Assembly: GCF_000737715.1 (NCBI RefSeq)
Contig: NZ_JPRN01000003.1
Location: 124,001-188,000, forward strand
Length of the DNA stretch: 64,000 nt
DNA from: Chryseobacterium sp. JM1
GTDB lineage: Bacteria > Bacteroidota > Bacteroidia > Flavobacteriales > Weeksellaceae
Direction of reading: 5' to 3'
The notes under the pieces were generated by a model. It made no database searches. It saw nothing but the letters and a program-made list of their open reading frames with translations, and was not told the origin of the DNA. Each line of letters opens with the position of its first letter. Position 1 is the stretch's first letter. A program made the position numbers and the translations under genes. This document shows, one piece after another, positions 43,419 through 52,093 of this stretch.

Positions 43419-44126
43419 ATGAAATTAAAACTGAAACACCTTTCCCTTTTACTCCTGCCATTGTCACTACAGATCAATGCCCAGGAAATAAAAGGAGAAT
43501 TAAATAAAGAAATTAAAAGAATAGAGAAAATATCCTACATTCTGGATTACCCTCAGAAGGCAAAAGGAAATGTTCCTTTGATCGTGTTTCTGCACGGTTC
43601 AGGAGAAAGAGGAAATAATCTTGAGGCAGTTAAGGCTCACAGTCCGTTTACATATAAAAGCCTGATGAAGGAGCCTGTAGCGATTTTAGCACCGCAATGT
43701 CCTGCAGATTCATGGTGGGATACCGTAACGGTTTATAATCTGATTAAAGAAATTCAGAAAAAATATAAAATTGATGCCTCCAGAATTTATCTTACGGGGC
43801 TTTCACTGGGAGGGTGGGGAACTTTAAAGCTGGCTATGGAGCATCCTGAAATGTTTGCAGCAGTAGTGCCGGTTTGTGCACCTACAGATTTAATTATGTA
43901 CTCCAATATCAATCAATACAAAGACCTGAATATGAAAATTTTTCACGGAGGAATGGATGATATTGTCTTGCCGGAAAATGCTTTAAATTTTTACCAGAGA
44001 TTACATCCGGTAAATCCTTCCGCAGAATTGGTCATCTTCCCCAATGACAACCACAACTCATGGGACTCCACCTATTCAGACCCAAAACTGTATGAATGGA
44101 TGTTCTCTAAGAAGAAAGGAGAATAA
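43419..44126 (+). CDS. Secreted alpha/beta hydrolase (esterase-like)
   Basis: This 235-residue protein has a signal peptide ending QINAQ and an alpha/beta-hydrolase fold. The oxyanion region reads IVFLHGSGERGNN, the nucleophile elbow GLSLGGWG carries the catalytic Ser, and HGGMDDIVLPENALNFY and NDNHNSWD supply the expected Asp and His. It resembles phospholipase/carboxylesterase and PHB-depolymerase-type proteins often found in polysaccharide loci, where they remove acyl groups from glycans. Its place between the two glycosidase genes suggests such an accessory role, perhaps removing succinyl or other esters from the glucan. Confidence 0.82.
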   Translation: MKLKLKHLSLLLLPLSLQINAQEIKGELNKEIKRIEKISYILDYPQKAKGNVPLIVFLHGSGERGNNLEAVKAHSPFTYKSLMKEPVAILAPQCPADSWWDTVTVYNLIKEIQKKYKIDASRIYLTGLSLGGWGTLKLAMEHPEMFAAVVPVCAPTDLIMYSNINQYKDLNMKIFHGGMDDIVLPENALNFYQRLHPVNPSAELVIFPNDNHNSWDSTYSDPKLYEWMFSKKKGE

Positions 44127-44133
44127 GTTTAAT

Positions 44134-44625
44134 GAGAATAAAGAATAAAGACGCGAGCTATAACACCATCAATTTTATCTCTGATAAAATCTTTGCGCCT
44201 TAAAAACATAAAATTGGAAAAAAAACTTGCGCCCTTGCGTTTTCCAACAAAAATAACTCAAAGAGTAAACAATAAAACCGGAACTATAATTGAGTAAGAA
44301 TAAAGAATAAAGACGCGAGCTATAACACCATCAATTTTATCTCTGATAAAATCTTTGCGCCTTAAAAACATAAAATTGGAAAAAAAACTTGCGCCCTTGC
44401 GTTTTCCAACAAAAATAACTCAAAGAGTAAACAATAAAACCGGAACTATAATTGAGTAAGAATAAAGAATAAAGAATAAAGACGCGAGCTATAACACCAT
44501 CAATTTTATCTCTGATAAAAACTTTGCGCCTTAAAACATAAAGCTTGAAAAAAAAATAGCGCCATTGCGTTTTTCAACCAAAAACACCCAAGATAAACAA
44601 TAAAATCAGAACTATAATTTAAGAA
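44134..44625. repeat. Three tandem copies of a ~162-bp intergenic unit
   Basis: The phrase ACGCGAGCTATAACACCATC starts at 44151, 44313 and 44482, so the spacings are 162 and 169 bases; the extra 7 bases are one more AATAAAG unit. Copies 1 and 2 look identical over most of their length, while copy 3 has diverged in its second half. Each copy contains the dispersed TTTGCGCCTTAAA-to-CCAACAAAA element. No gene is seen in this ~500-base gap, which separates the esterase and GH3 genes. Confidence 0.93.
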
Positions 44626-44634
44626 GATAGATTT

Positions 44635-46962
44635 ATGAAAAAGTTAATTGTACTCGCAGCTTTAGCACTTTCGCCCGTGTTTTCCGCACAGGAAATGGTA
44701 ACCAAGCCCGTGCAGTCTTACCAGACAGCCCAGTATCAGGCGAAAAGAAAAGCTTTCGTAGAAAATCTTTTGTCTAAAATGACTTTAGATGAAAAGATTG
44801 GCCAGCTCAATCTGCCGACCTCCGGAGATTTTACCACTGGACAGGCTCAAAGTTCAGATATCGGAAAAAAAGTAGAGCAGGGACTAGTAGGAGGATTATT
44901 CAATATAAAAGGAGCTGAAAAAATCAAAGCCGTTCAGAAAGTGGCGATGGAAAAAAGCCGTCTGAAAATCCCTTTGATCTTCGGAATGGACGTGATCCAT
45001 GGTTACGAAACCACTTTTCCTATTCCATTGGGATTAGCGGCTTCCTGGGACATGAATCTGGTACAGCAGTCTGCGAGAGTAGCAGCTAAAGAAGCTTCTT
45101 CAGATGGAATCAACTGGACGTTCTCTCCAATGGTAGATATTTCCCGCGAACCTCGATGGGGAAGAGTATCTGAAGGTTCAGGAGAAGATCCGTACTTAGG
45201 AAGCGAAATTTCTAAAAATATGGTGTATGGGTATCAGGGGAAAGATCTTTCCGTTGGCAACACAATCTTGGCCTGTGTAAAGCACTTTGCATTGTACGGA
45301 GCAGGAGAAGCCGGACGTGATTATAACACGGTAGACATGAGCCACGTGAGAATGTTTAATGAATATTTCCCACCTTATAAAGCCGCTGTAGATGCTGGAG
45401 TCGCTTCTGTAATGGCTTCTTTCAATGAAGTGGACGGAGTTCCGGCAACTGGAAGCAAGTGGCTTCAGACCGATGTTCTTAGAAAAATGTGGAACTTCAA
45501 AGGTTTCGTTGTCACCGATTATACCGGAATCAATGAAATGATCGAACACGGAATGGGAGATCTTCAGCAGGTATCTGCTTTAGCCCTGAAAGCCGGAGTA
45601 GATATGGATATGGTGGGAGAAGGATTCCTAACCACCCTTAAAAAATCGCTTGATGAAGGAAAAGTAACACAGGCAGAAATCGATATGGCAGCCAGAAGAA
45701 TTCTGGAAGCGAAGTATGATCTTGGATTATTCGATGATCCTTACCGTTACGGCGATGCAAAACTGGCCGCAAAAGAGGTTTACAATATGGAAAACCGTAA
45801 CATCGCAAGAAGCGCAGCAGCTCAGTCTATGGTTCTGTTGAAAAACGAAAACCAGGTTCTTCCATTGAAGAAATCCGGTACAGTAGCGGTAATCGGACCA
45901 TTGGTGAACAACTCACTGAACATGGCAGGAACTTGGAGTGTGGCTACAAAACATGCAGCTTCAGTTTCATTGATGCAGGGTCTTCAGGCGAATTATGGGA
46001 AAGAAGTGAAATTCCTTTCTGCAAAAGGGGCCAACATTGATTATGATGCTAAATTAGAAGATATTTACGCAGCTCACGGTAAAAAGACAGACCGCGACAA
46101 CCGCTCTAAAGAAGAATTATTAAAAGAAGCTGTCGACGTAGCCAACAAAGCAGACGTGATCGTTCTTGCCATCGGAGAATCTGCAGAAATGAGCGGAGAA
46201 TCTTCTTCAAGAACAGAAATTACCATTCCTCAGTCTCAGGTTGATTTGTTAAACGAATTGAAAAAGACAGGAAAACCAATCGCAATGGTTCTTTACACAG
46301 GTCGCCCGTTAGCTTTGACTAATGTAAAAGATACGCCTGATGCAATCGTTAATGCATGGTTTGCAGGTTCAGAAGCCGGAAATGCTATTTCAGATGTTTT
46401 ATTCGGAAAAGTAAATCCTTCAGGGAAACTTCCGATGACATTCCCGAGAAGCTTAGGACAAGTGCCTATCTATTATAACGCAAAAAATACAGGCCGCCCA
46501 TTAAGTCAGGATAAAGTGGATAAGTGTGTCTACGAAAGATTCCGTTCCAACTATATGGATGAGTGTAATACACCATTGTACCCATTTGGATATGGCTTGA
46601 GCTATTCTAAATTCAGTTATTCTGATCTGTCAGTTTCCAATTCAAACCCGAAAGGAAATCAAACGGTTCAGGCTACGGTAACGGTAACGAACTCCGGAAA
46701 CTATGACGGTGCTGAAGTGGTGCAGCTTTACATCAGAGATATGGTAGGAAGTATTACCAGACCGGTAAAAGAGCTGAAAGGATTCCAGAAAATATTCCTG
46801 AAAAAAGGAGAATCTAAGAAAGTAACCTTCGATATTACGCCGGAAACCCTTAAATTCTACAATGGAGAATTGAAATTTGACTGGGAACCGGGAGAATTTG
46901 ATATCATGATCGGAACCAATTCTGATGAGGTAAAACATTCAAAAATCAACTGGACTAAATAA
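44635..46962 (+). CDS. bglX: GH3 beta-glucosidase (BglX-like)
   Basis: This 775-residue secreted enzyme (signal peptide ending VFSAQ) has the full GH3 architecture. The TIM-barrel domain contains GMDVIHGYETTFPIPLGLA and the nucleophile Asp295 in GFVVTDYTG. The alpha/beta sandwich domain contains VIVLAIGESAEMSGESSS, with the likely acid/base region. A C-terminal fibronectin III-like domain starts near NQTVQATVTVTNSGNYDGAE. It releases glucose from beta-linked oligosaccharides, probably in the periplasm. Together with the GH144-like enzyme it would complete a beta-glucan pathway. It closes the locus, with a strong terminator 12 bases after the stop. Confidence 0.94.
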   Translation: MKKLIVLAALALSPVFSAQEMVTKPVQSYQTAQYQAKRKAFVENLLSKMTLDEKIGQLNLPTSGDFTTGQAQSSDIGKKVEQGLVGGLFNIKGAEKIKAVQKVAMEKSRLKIPLIFGMDVIHGYETTFPIPLGLAASWDMNLVQQSARVAAKEASSDGINWTFSPMVDISREPRWGRVSEGSGEDPYLGSEISKNMVYGYQGKDLSVGNTILACVKHFALYGAGEAGRDYNTVDMSHVRMFNEYFPPYKAAVDAGVASVMASFNEVDGVPATGSKWLQTDVLRKMWNFKGFVVTDYTGINEMIEHGMGDLQQVSALALKAGVDMDMVGEGFLTTLKKSLDEGKVTQAEIDMAARRILEAKYDLGLFDDPYRYGDAKLAAKEVYNMENRNIARSAAAQSMVLLKNENQVLPLKKSGTVAVIGPLVNNSLNMAGTWSVATKHAASVSLMQGLQANYGKEVKFLSAKGANIDYDAKLEDIYAAHGKKTDRDNRSKEELLKEAVDVANKADVIVLAIGESAEMSGESSSRTEITIPQSQVDLLNELKKTGKPIAMVLYTGRPLALTNVKDTPDAIVNAWFAGSEAGNAISDVLFGKVNPSGKLPMTFPRSLGQVPIYYNAKNTGRPLSQDKVDKCVYERFRSNYMDECNTPLYPFGYGLSYSKFSYSDLSVSNSNPKGNQTVQATVTVTNSGNYDGAEVVQLYIRDMVGSITRPVKELKGFQKIFLKKGESKKVTFDITPETLKFYNGELKFDWEPGEFDIMIGTNSDEVKHSKINWTK

Positions 46963-46973
46963 TAATAATAATC

Positions 46974-46999
46974 AAAGCCGCTTAAAAAAGCGGCTTTTT
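46974..46999 (+). terminator. Terminator of the GH3 gene
   Basis: AAAGCCGC pairs with GCGGCTTT around TTAAAAAA, followed by TTC. It marks the end of the polysaccharide-utilisation locus. Confidence 0.88.
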
Positions 47000-47050
47000 C
47001 CTGTTTTGGCATGATTTTTAATCGCACATTTGTAATCTTAAAATAATATT

Positions 47051-47437
47051 ATGAAAAAAACGATTTTACTTGGCGCTATGTTTCTGGGAGCTTTTACATT
47101 TGCACAAACAGCAGGTGCTGACAGAGATGCTCACGGATGCATCGGTTCTGCAGGGTATACGTATTCTCAGATTAAAAAAGACTGTGTAAGAGTTTTTGAG
47201 CAGAAGATTAAATTAACGGAAGTTGCTCCAAAAGGAAGCTCTACTTCAATGGCCGCTGTAATTTTCAGCAAAGACATGAAAAAAGCGGAAGTTTTCGTTC
47301 CGGATACAGATGGCGAAAGCCTTATCCTGACAAGATTGGGAAAAGGGAAAGCTTGGAAGAAAGACGGGTATATACTTGTTCCTTTTAAGAAAAACGGATA
47401 CCAGCTTAAAAAAGACAATGTTGTGATTTACCAGTAA
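47051..47437 (+). CDS. Small secreted protein with a GCIGSAGYTYSQ motif, copy 1
   Basis: I cannot give this 128-residue protein a function. The signal peptide ends FTFAQ. The mature part opens DRDAHGCIGSAGYTYSQIKK, with a second Cys ten residues later in DCVRVFEQ, so one disulfide is likely. Conserved segments shared with the paralog at 47985 are STSMAAVIFSKDMKKAEVF and GYQLKKDNVVIYQ at the end. The C-terminal half looks like a small beta domain. It has its own terminator and is separated from the paralog by 547 bases of repeat-rich DNA. Confidence 0.72.
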   Translation: MKKTILLGAMFLGAFTFAQTAGADRDAHGCIGSAGYTYSQIKKDCVRVFEQKIKLTEVAPKGSSTSMAAVIFSKDMKKAEVFVPDTDGESLILTRLGKGKAWKKDGYILVPFKKNGYQLKKDNVVIYQ

Positions 47438-47459
47438 ATCCGGATGTATAAAATATAGT

Positions 47460-47492
47460 AAGAGACTGTCTGTTAAGGCGGTCTCTTTTTTT
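47460..47492 (+). terminator. Terminator of the first small secreted protein gene
   Basis: AAGAGACTGTC pairs with GGCGGTCTCTT (G-T pairs inside) around TGTTAA, followed by TTTTT. Confidence 0.75.
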
Positions 47493-47984
47493 AACGGGTT
47501 AAGCAGAGTCAATTTCGGGCTCAGCCTCAAAACTTGAGCAGGTAAATAAAATTTCACGCAAATTAATCAGATGATGCAGATTTTTACCTTTGCTAATTTA
47601 CTTTATTCGTATTATCTGCGAGAGAAAAATTCAAACCGTTAAGATTTCTGTTAAGCTTTTAAGAGTATTAAGTTTTAGCTTTGCTTTAAGACGTATGGCT
47701 TAAAAAATCAAATGATTTTTTCTTAACTAACCTTACTTCCTTCATTGATCTTAATGTTTTGAAAAGCATGAAATGAGAATCTGTTCCATCAGCTAAATCT
47801 GCGAGAGCTAGACCCCAAGTTTTGAAATTGTCCCAACTTCGGGGATATAGTATCCTTAAAAATCACCAGAACTAAAAAAAATATACTATAAGTCTCCCGA
47901 ATGAGAGATTTTTTGTATCTTGGGTTGACTAATACCTTGTTACTGTTGTTATTTTTTTAAAACTCAAACTATTAATATTTCAAT
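47493..47984. other. Repeat-rich gap between the two small secreted protein genes
   Basis: About 490 bases without a gene. It holds a 'cagatgatgcagattttt'/'tatctgcgagagaaaa' motif (47566-47630) like those at 18.5-18.95 kb and 61.87 kb. The second copy of the TTAAG palindromic repeat (47636-47760) and A+T-rich DNA leading to the paralog follow. No promoter was identified with confidence. Confidence 0.6.
47636..47760. repeat. Dispersed TTAAG palindromic repeat, copy 2
   Basis: The element contains AGCTTTGCTTTAAGACG, the central hairpin AAAAAATCA-AA-TGATTTTTT (47702-47721), and ends GATCTTAATGTTTT. It has the same order of parts as the copies at 18972 and 60087. Confidence 0.6.
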
Positions 47985-48398
47985 ATGAGAAAAACTATTT
48001 TATTGGGTGCTATGTTCCTCAGTTCTTTAGCCTTTGCCCAACAAAAAACTCCTGTTTTAGGAGGTGATAGAGATGTTCACGGCTGTATAGGCTCGGCAGG
48101 TTATACATATTCACAAATCAAAAATGTATGTATAAAGGTTTTTGCACAAAAAATCAAACTAAAGGAAGTAGGATCAGATAATAGCTCCACTTCAATGACT
48201 GCTGTTATTTTCAGTAAAGATATGAAGAGGGCTGAAGTTTTCATTCCGGAAGGAAATGCAAAAAGCATTATTCTTGACAGAGAAGGAAAAAGCAAAATGT
48301 GGAAAAGTGGAAGCTATATAAAAGAAACATATGTTTTAGTTCCTTACAAAAAAGCAGGTTACCAGATTAAAAAAGATGATGTTGTGATTTATCAGTAA
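47985..48398 (+). CDS. Small secreted protein with a GCIGSAGYTYSQ motif, copy 2
   Basis: This 137-residue paralog of the protein at 47051 has a signal peptide ending LAFAQ and the same core. DRDVHGCIGSAGYTYSQIKN is followed by VCIKVFAQKIKLKEV, keeping both cysteines, and it ends GYQIKKDDVVIYQ. It has a short insertion (SGSYIKETYV) before the C-terminal strand. Function is unknown. The tight conservation of the Cys-containing block in a tandem pair suggests that block is the working part. A hairpin terminator follows. Confidence 0.72.
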   Translation: MRKTILLGAMFLSSLAFAQQKTPVLGGDRDVHGCIGSAGYTYSQIKNVCIKVFAQKIKLKEVGSDNSSTSMTAVIFSKDMKRAEVFIPEGNAKSIILDREGKSKMWKSGSYIKETYVLVPYKKAGYQIKKDDVVIYQ

Positions 48399-48416
48399 AT
48401 CAGAATTAAAAAATAT

Positions 48417-48444
48417 AAAAGCCATTCGTATGAATGGCTTTTTT
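48417..48444 (+). terminator. Terminator of the second small secreted protein gene
   Basis: AAAAGCCATTC pairs with GAATGGCTTTT around GTAT, followed by TT. It may also face the minus-strand peptide gene at 48503. Confidence 0.85.
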
Positions 48445-48502
48445 GTTTCTTAGCTGTAAATAATTGGTAAGAAGAAGCCCGGATGAACCAGGCTTTATTT
48501 TT

Positions 48503-48652
48503 TTAGATGCACAATGCTTCATCATATCTTCTGCAAGGGCCATTTTCTCTGTATTGGCATGTTCCGGACGGACAGCTTTGTCCCGGTTGAGGAACCCATC
48601 CTCCTGAAATCATTTTTAAAGTACTCTTTGATAGTTTTTTTAGATTTTTCAT
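48503..48652 (-). CDS. 49-residue GG-leader Cys-rich peptide (bacteriocin-like)
   Basis: Reading the minus strand from the ATG at 48652 gives a 49-residue product ending in TAA at 48503. It begins MKNLKKLSKSTLKMISGG, a textbook double-glycine leader. The core of 31 residues starts WVPQPGQSCPSG and has four cysteines (27, 32, 40, 48), Pro/Gly at its start and several charged residues near its end. It resembles the peptide at 3132-3287 in leader, size and cysteine content. No processing transporter or modification enzyme lies nearby. The 259 bases upstream hold no other gene. Function unknown; a secreted disulfide-rich peptide is inferred. Confidence 0.65.
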   Translation of the reverse strand: MKNLKKLSKSTLKMISGGWVPQPGQSCPSGTCQYRENGPCRRYDEALCI

Positions 48653-48911
48653 AATAAGTTTGGTTTTAGTTAAGTTGCTCTGTAAAATTTTTCGAGCTTT
48701 TATAATGACTAAATTAAAAAATAAATTGAAATAAAATCACCATACGTTGAAAAATTAAGAAAATAGGAGTTAAATTGGGTGGTTTTCTGTATTAAATTAA
48801 CTATTTTTCTTTGGAATGGTTAAATATTTGATCCTAAATAACGTTCTTAACAGAGAGGTTGTTTATCATTCAGAATCAGAATTCTACCTATAATTTTAAT
48901 ACAGACAGAAT

Positions 48912-50330
48912 ATGAATAGGAAATATTTTAAATACCTGCTTACAGCTTTATTGCTGTTTACAATCATATTGAAGGCACAGAAAAATAATAAGCAGGCTGT
49001 TATGGCCATAAAGAATGTCAACATCATTACAATGTCTTCAGACAAAAAGATCATTAAAAATGCGACATTGGTTATCAAAGACAATAAAATATTTTCCATC
49101 AACGGAGTCATTCCTCAATCAGCGAAAATGATTGATGGAAAAGGGAAGTGGCTTATTCCGGGACTGATTGATATACATGTTCACGGAGTGGCAGACATAA
49201 ACTTTGGAGCATCATATCCTACTGAAGGAGATACATTTCTGGTCGATAATCAGGATATGATGATGCCATACGTAGTTAATGGTGTTACCACTATATTTGA
49301 TCTCAATTCAAGAGTGGAAAATTTTGCCCAGAGAAATGAAATTATCAAAGGAAAAATTATTGGACCCCGGATGGCTTTGGCCGCATTGATTAATGGGGGA
49401 AACGGCTCGGGCAGAATAGCCAACACACCTTCTGATGGGCGGCAAACCGTCCGTATAGCGAAAGCAGAAGGATATGAATTCATCAAAGTATATTCAGAAC
49501 TGAATGTTGAGACCTTTAAAGCAATCGTTGATGAAGCAAAAAAACAGGGAATGAAGGTAGTAGGACACATTCCGGATGCATTTAAAGGCAGAACTGAAGA
49601 GGCATTTGTTCCAGGTTTTGATATGGTAGCGCACGCAGAGGAACTTGCCAAGCAGTCGGAGAATTACAGTGATGAAGATATACAGAAATTTGTCAGGCTT
49701 GTAAAAGACAACGGAACCTGGCTTTCACCTACTTTGATTGTTATTAAACGGATTGAAGAACAGGCCCGTTCATTGGATATTATTCCTAAACTTGAGGGAT
49801 TCCGGTATATCCATCCGCTGATGCAAAATAAATGGATGACTTCAAACCAGTATCACGACAAATCAAGTCCTGAGTTTATCGCTTATCTGGATAAAATGAT
49901 AGCATTCAATAACCGCCTGGTAAAAGCTTTTAAAGAAGCAGGAATCCCTATTGTTGCCGGGACGGATTCGGGATGTTCCGGAGTTGTCTGGGGATATTCT
50001 CTTCATGATGAAATTGAACTTTTAGTAAAAGCCGGACTCACTCCCGAGGAAGCGCTCAATTCTTCCACAAAGCTTTCTGCCACGTGGCTTGGAATTGATG
50101 ATAAAATAGGAACGGTAGAAGTTGGAAAATTAGCTGATCTTGTTCTACTGGATGCGAACCCTTTAGACGATATCCGGAATACGAGAAAAATTTCCGATGT
50201 TTTCTTCAATGGTCAATGGGTTTCCAAAAAGAAAATGGATAAAATGCTTTCGGATTTAGCCAAAAAAAATGATGACAATAAAAGTAAGTTTGACTGGAAA
50301 AAGAGGAAAGAATTAAAAAATACTTTATAG
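48912..50330 (+). CDS. Secreted amidohydrolase (imidazolonepropionase-like)
   Basis: This 472-residue protein has a signal peptide ending ILKAQ and an amidohydrolase TIM barrel. The first metal-binding pair is H89 and H91 in IDIHVHG. Further ligands are expected in VVGHIPD and VAHAEEL, and the conserved Asp lies in IVAGTDSG. The C-terminal small domain closes with IGTVEVGKLADLVLLDANPL. Relatives are dipeptidases (prolidase-like) and cyclic-amide hydrolases exported by Bacteroidota. The substrate is unknown, but a peptide or cyclic amide is likely. It is a single gene with no clear partner. Confidence 0.87.
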   Translation: MNRKYFKYLLTALLLFTIILKAQKNNKQAVMAIKNVNIITMSSDKKIIKNATLVIKDNKIFSINGVIPQSAKMIDGKGKWLIPGLIDIHVHGVADINFGASYPTEGDTFLVDNQDMMMPYVVNGVTTIFDLNSRVENFAQRNEIIKGKIIGPRMALAALINGGNGSGRIANTPSDGRQTVRIAKAEGYEFIKVYSELNVETFKAIVDEAKKQGMKVVGHIPDAFKGRTEEAFVPGFDMVAHAEELAKQSENYSDEDIQKFVRLVKDNGTWLSPTLIVIKRIEEQARSLDIIPKLEGFRYIHPLMQNKWMTSNQYHDKSSPEFIAYLDKMIAFNNRLVKAFKEAGIPIVAGTDSGCSGVVWGYSLHDEIELLVKAGLTPEEALNSSTKLSATWLGIDDKIGTVEVGKLADLVLLDANPLDDIRNTRKISDVFFNGQWVSKKKMDKMLSDLAKKNDDNKSKFDWKKRKELKNTL

Positions 50331-50512
50331 GCTGAGTTCAGAAGCCTGACCGTGTTAAAATGAGTCTTCAACAGTAACTTCCAGCCTCCCTCTTCCAGCT
50401 TCCAGCCAAATAGCTACGCTAACACAATGATGGCTTAAAGTGGGAACGGTATTTATTTAATTTAATCCATTCAAAAGCACCATTCTAATTTTCATCTCTC
50501 ACCGAAAATCCT

Positions 50513-50520
50513 TATTTTTG
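50513..50520 (+). promoter_or_regulatory. -7 box upstream of purB
   Basis: TATTTTTG matches TAnnTTTG and ends exactly where a GTG could open a longer frame. Its position supports the ATG at 50544 as the real purB start. No clear -33 TTG is seen. Confidence 0.45.
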
Positions 50521-50543
50521 TGCATCTAAAAGTAAAAGAAAGA

Positions 50544-51971
50544 ATGAATTCCTACAAAAATCCATTGGAAGAGCGCTATTCCAGTGAAGAAATGTTGTTT
50601 AATTTCTCACATAATAACAAATTCCGTACCTGGAGAAAGCTTTGGATAGCTTTGGCTGAAATAGAAAAAGACTTAGGTCTTGATATTACAGACGGACAGA
50701 TTGCCGAGCTTAAAGCGAACGCCGAAAACATCGATTACGATAAAGCGGCTGAGTATGAAAAAAAATTCCGTCATGATGTAATGGCTCACGTTCACACGTA
50801 TGGTGATGTGGCGCCTTCAGCAAAAGGAATCATCCATTTGGGAGCTACTTCAGCTTTTGTAGGAGATAATACAGACCTTATTCAGATCCGTGACGGGCTT
50901 TTAATCTTAAAGAAAAAGCTGGTTAACGTAATGAAAAACTTAGCTGATTTCTCTATTCAGTATAAAGATCTTCCTACTTTAGGATTCACCCATTTCCAGC
51001 CGGCTCAGCTAACGACCGTTGGAAAAAGAGCAACCCTTTGGTTACAGAGTTTGGTTCTTGACATTGAAGAGCTTGATTTCTTCTTAGAAACACTTCGTTT
51101 CAGAGGTGTAAAAGGAACTACCGGTACTGCTGCAAGTTTCTTAGAACTGTTCAACGGTGATTATTCCAAAGTAAAACACTTAGATAAAGAACTTTCAAAA
51201 AGATTTGGTTTTGAGAAAGTATTCGGAGTTTCCGGTCAGACTTATGACAGAAAAATTGATGCTAAAGTAGTGGCTTTATTAGGAAATATTGCTCAGTCTG
51301 CTCATAAATTCACCAACGATTTACGTCTTCTTCAAAATCTTAAAGAAATTGAGGAGCCTTTCGAGAAAAACCAGATCGGTTCATCAGCAATGGCTTACAA
51401 ACGTAATCCAATGAGAAGTGAAAGAATCGGGGCTTTGGCAAAATATGTAATGTCTCTGACAACAAGTTCAGCTATGGTAGCTTCAACTCAATGGTTTGAA
51501 AGAACGTTAGATGATTCTGCAAACAAGAGATTAACAATTCCTCAGGCTTTCCTTGCTGTTGATGCGATTCTATTGATCTGGAACAACATCATGAACGGTA
51601 TCGTTGTATATCCGAACAGAATCAACAAGCACATCATGGAAGAACTTCCTTTCATGGCAACGGAATATATCATCATGGAAGAAGTGAAAGCTGGTGGTGA
51701 CCGTCAGGAAATTCACGAAGTGATCAGAGTGCATTCTATGGAAGCTTCCAAGAAAGTGAAAGAAGAAGGAAAAGAAAATGACCTTATTGAAAGAATCTTA
51801 AATGACGATTCATTAAAATTAGATAAATCAAAATTAAAAGAAGTTTTAGATCCTAAAAACTTTATCGGATTTGCACCTATCCAAACGGAAGAATTCATCG
51901 CGAATGAAGTTCAGCCGATTCTGGATGAGAATAAAGACCTGATAGGATTGGAGGCTGATCTTAAAGTATAA
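50544..51971 (+). CDS. purB: Adenylosuccinate lyase
   Basis: This 475-residue cytoplasmic enzyme catalyses two fumarate-releasing steps in purine biosynthesis (SAICAR to AICAR, and adenylosuccinate to AMP). The superfamily signature appears as GSSAMAYKRNPMRSE. The catalytic His region is in THFQPAQLTTVGKRATLW, and the substrate-binding IIHLGATSAFVGDNTDL lies near residue 95. The ATG at 50544 is chosen because the earlier GTG (50520) falls inside a promoter-like box. purL lies about 4 kb downstream with three unrelated genes between them. Confidence 0.96.
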   Translation: MNSYKNPLEERYSSEEMLFNFSHNNKFRTWRKLWIALAEIEKDLGLDITDGQIAELKANAENIDYDKAAEYEKKFRHDVMAHVHTYGDVAPSAKGIIHLGATSAFVGDNTDLIQIRDGLLILKKKLVNVMKNLADFSIQYKDLPTLGFTHFQPAQLTTVGKRATLWLQSLVLDIEELDFFLETLRFRGVKGTTGTAASFLELFNGDYSKVKHLDKELSKRFGFEKVFGVSGQTYDRKIDAKVVALLGNIAQSAHKFTNDLRLLQNLKEIEEPFEKNQIGSSAMAYKRNPMRSERIGALAKYVMSLTTSSAMVASTQWFERTLDDSANKRLTIPQAFLAVDAILLIWNNIMNGIVVYPNRINKHIMEELPFMATEYIIMEEVKAGGDRQEIHEVIRVHSMEASKKVKEEGKENDLIERILNDDSLKLDKSKLKEVLDPKNFIGFAPIQTEEFIANEVQPILDENKDLIGLEADLKV

Positions 51972-52093
51972 TTTACATATTTTGTTTCTTGGTGTGATTA
52001 AATAAAAGCACCAAGAAATAAAATAGTTCCACATATTACTTCATTTAATTTTTGACTGGCATTATATGATACATCTGTAAATATTTATTTAAT

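Noticed and set aside
44134..44625. Possible CRISPR array
   Set aside because: The units are about 162 bp and directly adjacent without unique spacers, and no cas genes are present.
50520..50543. GTG start giving a longer PurB
   Set aside because: The GTG lies on the last base of a TATTTTTG promoter box, and the ATG at 50544 gives the normal PurB N-terminus.
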